DNA of 47,761 nt from Fibrobacter sp. (GTDB lineage: Bacteria > Fibrobacterota > Fibrobacteria > Fibrobacterales > Fibrobacteraceae): the NCBI GenBank assembly GCA_017526585.1, contig JAFXRC010000007.1, positions 1-47,761 of the forward strand. The letters run 5' to 3'. The notes beneath the pieces are model-generated. The model had not been told where the DNA came from. It did not search any database and was given only the letters and a program-made list of their open reading frames with translations. This document shows positions 42,719 through 47,761 of the stretch, one piece after another. How positions within the stretch are numbered: position 1 is the first letter of the stretch; each line of letters begins with the position of its first letter. Both the position numbers and the translations under genes were made by a program.

Positions 42719-43382
42719 TCAGACTGTGATTATTGCGGGTTGCTAGCCAGAGCGTCGGCCAGATTAGAATCAGGTCGCGGATGAGGCTTGTCCAGGCTTC
42801 CGCCTTGTCGTGGGCGTCACCGTCTTCCAGCTCGAAGCAGCCACAGGTGATGCCGAGGTCGTTTCCGAGTGCCCAGGCGAGTGCGATGATGAAGCTCACG
42901 AACATCCAGAAGATGGCAAATGCAGATTCACGCACAAAGGGAGTCACAATCATCGCAAGTCCGAACCAGAACTCAAACTGCGGATAGACGAGCGCAAAGA
43001 AGTTGTTTACGCTTTCCAGATGCAGAGCCGGGAAGAATTGGTACTGTGCCACGAGAACCGCAAACTGGTGCGGGTCCTGAATCTTGTAGATGCTTGCGAA
43101 GATGAACATACCGCCGATACCCAGACGGAAAAGTGTCTCGAGTGCGCGAATGGCAAAATCCTTTTGCAGGCGGTAGGCCGGCACGCAGATTCCTGCTGCA
43201 ATAACGATTGCTGCAAGTCCCACCTGGATGTTGTAGCGGTAGGCCTTGGGCCAGATGTCGATGAGCCAGTCCTTGTCGGTGAAGGTCAGGTACGATTCCG
43301 GGAACGAAATCTCGGCGACCCCGATAGCGACTAGGATCGATGCAATCATCAAAAGCGCTGCGGAGATAATTGTATTCTTCAT
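42696..43382 (-). CDS. MauE/DoxX-family membrane protein
   Basis: The 228-residue protein has about six membrane helices and the segment LGNDLGITCGCFELED with a Cys-x-Cys pair. This is like MauE-type proteins, which are linked to quinone- or thiol-dependent disulfide handling in the envelope. The mid-protein stretch LFRLGIGGMFIFASIYKIQDPHQFA is typical of DoxX/MauE. It is translationally coupled to the small membrane protein upstream (TAATG overlap). Confidence 0.78.
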   Translation of the reverse strand: MKNTIISAALLMIASILVAIGVAEISFPESYLTFTDKDWLIDIWPKAYRYNIQVGLAAIVIAAGICVPAYRLQKDFAIRALETLFRLGIGGMFIFASIYKIQDPHQFAVLVAQYQFFPALHLESVNNFFALVYPQFEFWFGLAMIVTPFVRESAFAIFWMFVSFIIALAWALGNDLGITCGCFELEDGDAHDKAEAWTSLIRDLILIWPTLWLATRNNHSLIKVWKRK

Positions 43383-43576
43383 TACAGCACCTCGTCAGGC
43401 TTTTCAAGGATTTCCTGGCTTCCGATCCAGTCGACAGACTTGGCGTCTTCGACACGGATATTGTTGATAATGGCAAGCGCAATGCAGAAGGCTGCAATGC
43501 CCAGAAGTACAATCCAATTCAACGACTTCAGGTATCCCTTGAGGATATCTACAGTTTTAAGGAGAATTTGTTTCAT
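43382..43576 (-). CDS. Small single-helix membrane protein next to MauE
   Basis: The 64-residue product starts at ATG 43576, six bases after TATCTT on the minus strand, rather than at an upstream in-frame ATG in the regulator gene. It has one membrane helix (IVLLGIAAFCIALAII) and an acidic C-terminal tail (SVDWIGSQEILEKPDEVL). No family is recognised. Its one-base overlap with the MauE start indicates that they work together. Confidence 0.6.
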   Translation of the reverse strand: MKQILLKTVDILKGYLKSLNWIVLLGIAAFCIALAIINNIRVEDAKSVDWIGSQEILEKPDEVL

Positions 43577-43611
43577 AATTACAAGATACAAAAAAGTTTG
43601 CGGGCGGACCC

Positions 43612-45303
43612 TTATTTTTCCCACAGCGATTTTTCTTTTTCGATGAACTTCACGAATTCCTCAGGTGGAACCGGCTTCGAGAAGAAATATCCCTGGATCA
43701 CATCGCATCCCATTTTCCGTAAAGTCCGTAGCTGGGATTCAGTTTCCACGCCTTCTGCAACGGAAGGAACCTTTAAGAACTTGGCGATGTCGATGATCAG
43801 TTCGGCCATTTTCTTGTTCTTTTCGTCCAGTTCCATGTTGCGCACAAAGGACATGTCAATTTTCAGGATGTCGATGGGGAGTGCCGTCAGCATGCTGAGC
43901 GAAGAATACCCTGTGCCGAAGTCATCCATTTCGATATGGAAACCCTTGCTGCGCATACTGTTCAGGACTTCGATGAGGCCCTTCGAGTTTTCGGAATAGG
44001 CGCTTTCGGTAATCTCGATCATGTACTCATTGGGAGAAAGCTTGTTCTCCTGCATGATGTTGCATAGCTTGTTTTCGAGATCGGGGTCGTAGATGTCGAT
44101 ACGTGAAACATTGACCGAAACCGGGACGGTCCAATGGTTTTCTTCCTTCCAGCGACGAACCTGGGCTGCAGCTTCGTTCCACACATAGTAGTCCACCATC
44201 TGGATAAGCCCATTCGATTCGAAAAGCGGAATGAAGTCGCCAGGGTTGATGAAACCGAGCGTCGGGTGTATCCAGCGGATAAGCGCTTCGGCGCTGCGCA
44301 GGTGCGGCTTGTCGCCTTGAATAGCGTATTTGGGCTGGTAGTAGACTTTTAAATCTTTGTGCTCAATCGCCTCGTAAATATCGTGGATGAGGCGCTCTTC
44401 GCGGAGGTGCTTGGTGTGGAGTCCGCTGTTGTAGATGGCAACCGATGTGGTAAAGTTTCCACTGATGCGGTCGCATGCGGTCTTGGCTCGGTCGAACCAG
44501 GATTCCGGATCGACTGTGCCCCGGTCTACATACTGCCAAACGCCGATGCACACTCGGATGTTGTTTACGTTGGCGAACTTGGCGAGCATGTTCTGGAGTG
44601 TTGCCTGCAAATCCTGGTAGTCGTCCTGGTGGATGCAGTAGACATAGAATATGTCGGCTCCTGCACGGCAGGCGATGGCGTTCAGGTTCACAAGCATCTC
44701 TTGCAGGTAAGCACCAATCTGAGCCAAAATCTGGTCGCCGACGCTTCGTCCGTAAATTTCGTTAATGAGTCGGAACCGTTCAATGTTGATGACAATGGCA
44801 TCTCGGTCGGAACCCATGTCCAAGGGAATGATCTGCTTCAGGTATTCAAAGAAGTAGTCGATGGTGTAGAGTCCCGAAAGTTTGTCCTTTTCGGTTTGCT
44901 GCACCAAGTTCTTGTTTTCGTACAGGTCGATGATTCGGGAACAGCGGGCAAGAATGACGGGGGCATGTTTGAGTGGCTTTCGGATGAATTCGTCCGCCCC
45001 CAGTTTGCAGCATTCCTCGTCGGCACCGTCCTCAGTGGTTAAGACGATGACGGGAATGCTTTGCAATCGGCTATGGAGATTTCGCTGTCTTAGGAATTCC
45101 TGGCAGCTTTCGTTGGGAAGATCGATATCCAGTAAAACGAGTGAATACGTGGCTGGAGAATCCATCAACAAGAGAAGGGCGCTCTGCGTGTCCCCGACAA
45201 CGGTGATGTTGTAAGACTCCTCCAGGATTTTTTGCAGTATTTCCTGGTTTTCCGGATTGTCTTCAACCACCATGATATTTTGTCTTGGCTTGAAAGACGT
45301 CAT
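43612..45303 (-). CDS. Response regulator with degenerate GGDEF and EAL phosphodiesterase domains
   Basis: The 563-residue protein has a REC domain with Asp59 (LVLLDIDLP), a GGDEF-like domain whose active loop reads RAGADIF instead of R-x-GGDEF (about 214-220), and an EAL domain starting at about 300 with AEALIRW, DDFGTGYSSLS and the closing GYFFSKPVPPEEF. It should hydrolyse cyclic di-GMP under phosphorylation control; the GGDEF part is probably catalytically dead or a GTP sensor. No histidine kinase is adjacent. Confidence 0.93.
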   Translation of the reverse strand: MTSFKPRQNIMVVEDNPENQEILQKILEESYNITVVGDTQSALLLLMDSPATYSLVLLDIDLPNESCQEFLRQRNLHSRLQSIPVIVLTTEDGADEECCKLGADEFIRKPLKHAPVILARCSRIIDLYENKNLVQQTEKDKLSGLYTIDYFFEYLKQIIPLDMGSDRDAIVINIERFRLINEIYGRSVGDQILAQIGAYLQEMLVNLNAIACRAGADIFYVYCIHQDDYQDLQATLQNMLAKFANVNNIRVCIGVWQYVDRGTVDPESWFDRAKTACDRISGNFTTSVAIYNSGLHTKHLREERLIHDIYEAIEHKDLKVYYQPKYAIQGDKPHLRSAEALIRWIHPTLGFINPGDFIPLFESNGLIQMVDYYVWNEAAAQVRRWKEENHWTVPVSVNVSRIDIYDPDLENKLCNIMQENKLSPNEYMIEITESAYSENSKGLIEVLNSMRSKGFHIEMDDFGTGYSSLSMLTALPIDILKIDMSFVRNMELDEKNKKMAELIIDIAKFLKVPSVAEGVETESQLRTLRKMGCDVIQGYFFSKPVPPEEFVKFIEKEKSLWEK

Positions 45304-45464
45304 ATTTTCCCTTCTTAGAAACTCTATCTAAATATATGTTAAAAATGGACATTGTGCTTGAAATTTTGATAAAAAATGCAAAAATGGCTGAAAAAAAGAA
45401 AATCTCCCGGCTCACACCGGAAGACTTAGGGTTGGTTTGGAAGCTCTAAAGTGGCTTGGTTGGG
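45304..45464. other. Intergenic region upstream of the EAL regulator
   Basis: AT-rich stretch between two minus-strand genes. On the minus strand TAACATATATTTAG near 45336 could be a -10 region for the regulator gene. A plus-strand frame of 21 codons (45384-45449) has no support beyond its ATG. No terminator was seen after the lipoprotein gene. Confidence 0.4.
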
Positions 45465-47546
45465 CTATTTTTCGTAGTAGCTCATGCCGTTAGGAAGTTT
45501 GACTTCCTTCATGGATCCCACATCGACCTGGGCGACCGACTTGACATCGCCACCGTAGATGATCATGCTGCCCGATCCGCTGGGCTTGAATGCCGCATTG
45601 GAGGTGCCATAGGCGGTTCCTGCCGTGAAGCTTGTGGCAGAGCAGCTGGGATATTCTTCGGTCTGGTTGCCGAAACCGAGCAGCACACCGCCAGAAATCG
45701 TGAAGCCGTTGTCGGTATCGATCATGCCGCCGGCCATGTTGGTGGAGCATCCGCTACCGCTGTTGCCGCCCATTCCGCTGCGACCGTTACCCATGCCGCC
45801 GCTGGAACCGATTTCAAGAATCACGACGCCGCCGCTCATGGTTGCCGTTCCGTTCGCATCGAGAACGTCCACGTCATTGCCAGCTGCATAAAGGTAATGG
45901 TAACCGCCGGTGATGACGATGTAGCCCTTGGAACTGCTTGCCATTCCGCCGCCGCCGGGGCCGCCCCATTGAGAGCCGCTAGAAGTGCCCGCGTCGGCAG
46001 AGCCTCCTGCTGCGTTCCAGGCGTCGTCGCTAGCAACGGTCGCCGTCTTTCCGCCCTGCGCCTTGATGTAGAATGCTTCCATGCCTTCGGCGGCCTTGGT
46101 GATGTTGATGGAACCGCTTGCAATCAGGAGTGTGGAATCGGCGTGGATTCCGTCGTCGCCGGCAGAAACTGTAGTCTCGCCGCCGTTGAAGTAGATGTTC
46201 AGGTTTGAGTGGATGCCGTCGTCCTTGGATGTCACATTCACGATACCGGCATTGACATAGAGACGGTTGTCAGAGACGATTCCCTTGCCGGTGCTGTTCA
46301 CCGTGATTTTGGGAGTCGAAGAGGAATCGGCGATCAGCAGGTAGTTGAACGCCTGCATGCCGTCGTCGCCCGCGGTAATGTCGAATTCGCCGCCGTTGAT
46401 GACGATGATTCCCTTGTTTTCGATGATCAAGGTGTCCTTGCCGTTGATTTCGGCTTCGTCACTCTTGATGCCGTCGCCCTGAGTCGCGTTGAGCGTGTAT
46501 TTGCCGCCGTTAATGGTGACAGAACCCTTGCCCTTGATGGCGTTGTTTTTCGCCTTGACCGTTACATTGGGCAGGTCGCGGAAGCGCAGGTCGTTGCTGG
46601 AATGAATGCCGTTGTTGTAGTTGCCGGTCACCTTGAGTGTGCCGTTTCCCTTGATGGTCAGGTCGTCCTTGGCGTAGACCGTTGCACCGGTGGTGTCGAG
46701 GGTTCCGTCAGCCTTTGTGTAGGTCTTGGTGCGGGTCGAAGCGTCTTCAAGCGTGTTGCTTGTGCCATCGACAAGCATCAGGAAAGTCTTTTCGGCGTTG
46801 CGCACATAAATCGGAGCATCGCTTGCGCTGGTGAGCTGCAGGTTGTTCAGGTAAAGGTAGACGTTTGCGGTGTCGCCCGTGGGAGTCTGCACCTGCACCT
46901 GGTTGTCGCTCGAAGCACCCGTGAGCTGATAGTTGCCGCCGCAGGTGATGCTTAAGGTCTTGTCTTCTTGCTTGATGCAGCCGTTGTCGTTTTCGATGCT
47001 GACGGTGCCGCTTGCAAACTTGATGATCGGGTCACCTTCGATTTCAGTAACATCGACCGGTTCAGGTGCTTCGGGTTCGACGATTTGCGGTTCGCTTTCG
47101 GCGCTGCTTGTAGGAGCTTCGCTGTTGAGTGAAGAGGACGAAGACGGCGTTTCGGAATCACCCGATGTCGGCTTGTCGGTGCTCGTCGCGGTAGTACATT
47201 CGTTTCTGTCGTAGGTCTGCGTGCCGTCGGCGCAGGTGTAAATAGTGGGGCAGCTGCTTGCATCGGTGACGGTCGAGCCGTCGCCACAGGTGTAGGTGGT
47301 GATTTCTGCGGCGGTGGTACCTTGCGGACACTCCGCTGCATCTTGGACGATTGTTCCGTCGGAACACTGGATGGCGGTCGTTTCGCTGACGACATCGGGC
47401 GTCTCGGTAATGGTTCCCGAAACCTGCTCGGTGTTTTCGGTGTTGACGGTGGATTCATTTTCGGCGCTGGTGCTGCTGGAATCTCCGCAAGCGGAGAATA
47501 GGAATGCGGCACTGCAGATAACGAATGGTAGTTTTTGTGATTTCAT
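45465..47546 (-). CDS. Carbohydrate-binding-type lipoprotein (DUF4353/Cthe_2159-like beta-helix)
   Basis: The 693-residue product has FSAC (Cys20), then three Cys-bearing repeats of the type C-x-D-G-x-x-x-x-D-x-x-x-C (about 58-118), a Ser-rich linker and a long beta-helix-like region from about residue 165. It has repeated units such as GIHSSNDLRFRDLPNVTVKA, GDGIKSDEAEINGKDTL, GDDGMQAFNYLLIAD and GDDGIHADSTLLIAS. This matches the DUF4353 family (Cthe_2159), described as cellulose- or acid-sugar-binding parallel beta-helix proteins. A Gly-rich insert (GGPGGGGMASSS) interrupts it. AAAAGGGAG precedes the start on the minus strand. Confidence 0.82.
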   Translation of the reverse strand: MKSQKLPFVICSAAFLFSACGDSSSTSAENESTVNTENTEQVSGTITETPDVVSETTAIQCSDGTIVQDAAECPQGTTAAEITTYTCGDGSTVTDASSCPTIYTCADGTQTYDRNECTTATSTDKPTSGDSETPSSSSSLNSEAPTSSAESEPQIVEPEAPEPVDVTEIEGDPIIKFASGTVSIENDNGCIKQEDKTLSITCGGNYQLTGASSDNQVQVQTPTGDTANVYLYLNNLQLTSASDAPIYVRNAEKTFLMLVDGTSNTLEDASTRTKTYTKADGTLDTTGATVYAKDDLTIKGNGTLKVTGNYNNGIHSSNDLRFRDLPNVTVKAKNNAIKGKGSVTINGGKYTLNATQGDGIKSDEAEINGKDTLIIENKGIIVINGGEFDITAGDDGMQAFNYLLIADSSSTPKITVNSTGKGIVSDNRLYVNAGIVNVTSKDDGIHSNLNIYFNGGETTVSAGDDGIHADSTLLIASGSINITKAAEGMEAFYIKAQGGKTATVASDDAWNAAGGSADAGTSSGSQWGGPGGGGMASSSKGYIVITGGYHYLYAAGNDVDVLDANGTATMSGGVVILEIGSSGGMGNGRSGMGGNSGSGCSTNMAGGMIDTDNGFTISGGVLLGFGNQTEEYPSCSATSFTAGTAYGTSNAAFKPSGSGSMIIYGGDVKSVAQVDVGSMKEVKLPNGMSYYEK

Positions 47547-47672
47547 GTAAACACTCCCTTTTGGTTATAAAGATACCTTTGGGGTGTTTGCGAGCGAAGT
47601 AAAAAAAAGATGTTTTTTGAAAAAACTTAAATGAATTTTGGAACGAAAATTCCCAAGTGGGGGTAATCGTTA

Positions 47673-47702
47673 CAAAAAAAACGCTCGGCGTTTGCCGAGC
47701 GT
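47673..47702 (-). terminator. Intrinsic terminator after rpsD
   Basis: ACGCTCGGC (47681-47689), loop GTTT, GCCGAGCGT (47694-47702) form a perfect nine-base-pair stem. The run of A at 47673-47681 becomes a T-run on the minus strand, so it ends transcription coming from rpsD. Confidence 0.85.
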
Positions 47703-47725
47703 CCAAACTTGCGTTTGTGTGGTTA

Positions 47726-47761
47726 CTACCTGGAGTAGTATTCCACGACGAGCTGTTCTTC
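47726..47761 (-). CDS. rpsD: C-terminal end of ribosomal protein S4 (partial)
   Basis: The minus-strand frame entering from the window edge encodes EEQLVVEYYSR and stops at 47726-47728. This is the conserved C-terminus of ribosomal protein S4 (L-I/V-V-E-x-Y-S-K/R). A strong terminator follows 23 bases downstream. Only eleven codons are visible, so the call rests on this ending and the terminator. Confidence 0.75.
   Translation of the reverse strand, partial: EEQLVVEYYSR

Noticed and set aside
45384..45449. 21-codon plus-strand frame MAEKKKISRLTPEDLG...
   Set aside because: Looks protein-like but is too short, lacks a ribosome-binding site and sits in the upstream region of the minus-strand regulator; it might be a gene remnant.
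45595..45609. Sigma54-like element on the minus strand inside the DUF4353 lipoprotein gene
   Set aside because: It has the spacing but reads ATGC at -12 and lies near the 3' end of a coding region with no suitably placed gene.

Overview
The window reads as chromosomal DNA of a Fibrobacter species (Fibrobacterota). The main evidence is lineage-typical: three genes carry the Fibrobacter succinogenes major paralogous (FISUMP) domain, several secreted proteins have Ser-rich linkers, pectin-degrading enzymes end in type-IX-like C-terminal sorting domains, and there are many lipoproteins with short T-rich promoters. No species name can be given from the sequence alone. Housekeeping genes (scpB, mutS, metF, groES-groEL, a tRNA-Arg, dapB and the tail of rpsD) alternate with envelope and polysaccharide genes.

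Layout. 1-936: the end of a winged-helix protein, then scpB. 937-11913: an accessory block of about 11 kb. It holds a seven-gene plus-strand operon (two LPP20-like lipoproteins, an exported thioredoxin-like protein, a CsgG/FlgO-like plus PEGA protein, two FISUMP lipoproteins of which one is collagen-like and Cys-rich, and a four-helix membrane protein), followed by a reversed AAA-ATPase/PD-(D/E)XK gene. The block is bracketed by a duplicated scpB 3' end, with 24 identical bases at 913-936 and 11914-11937. This looks like an insertion between scpB and mutS. 11933-15948: mutS, an HD-domain gene and metF. 16118-17659: a lipoprotein with two FISUMP domains. 17671-19919: tRNA-Arg and the groES-groEL operon. 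20365-27079: a rhamnogalacturonan-I degradation cluster (PL11 lyase and two CE12-type esterases), each enzyme with a CBM35-like module and a C-terminal sorting domain. 27131-29416: a small lipoprotein, an ArnA-type UDP-glucuronate decarboxylase-like protein and a GT2. 29449-33652: MoxR, DUF58 and transglutaminase genes. 33796-37159: dapB with an orphan YejB-like permease, then an AmgK-like kinase with a PTS EIIA. 37162-42718: polysaccharide genes (Wzi-like barrel, two GT2, WbsX, GT4). 42696-47546: a MauE/DoxX protein, a 64-residue membrane protein, a REC-GGDEF-EAL regulator and a DUF4353-type lipoprotein. The window ends in rpsD.

Regulation. Two full sigma54-type -24/-12 elements occur. One lies upstream of groES and one upstream of the accessory operon, where it sits below a near-consensus sigma70 promoter and above an intrinsic terminator in the leader. 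This suggests that a sigma54 regulon joins the cytoplasmic chaperonin to a surface-lipoprotein operon. Inside the same operon, four successive genes carry short palindromic repeat copies in the DNA encoding their signal-peptide n-regions.

Working hypothesis. The accessory operon is a little-described envelope module. A periplasmic thioredoxin-like protein and LPP20/CsgG/PEGA-type factors would help fold, oxidise or export Cys-rich FISUMP surface lipoproteins. This is inferred from gene order and domains and is not demonstrated. All family names were assigned by reading motifs; no database search was run.
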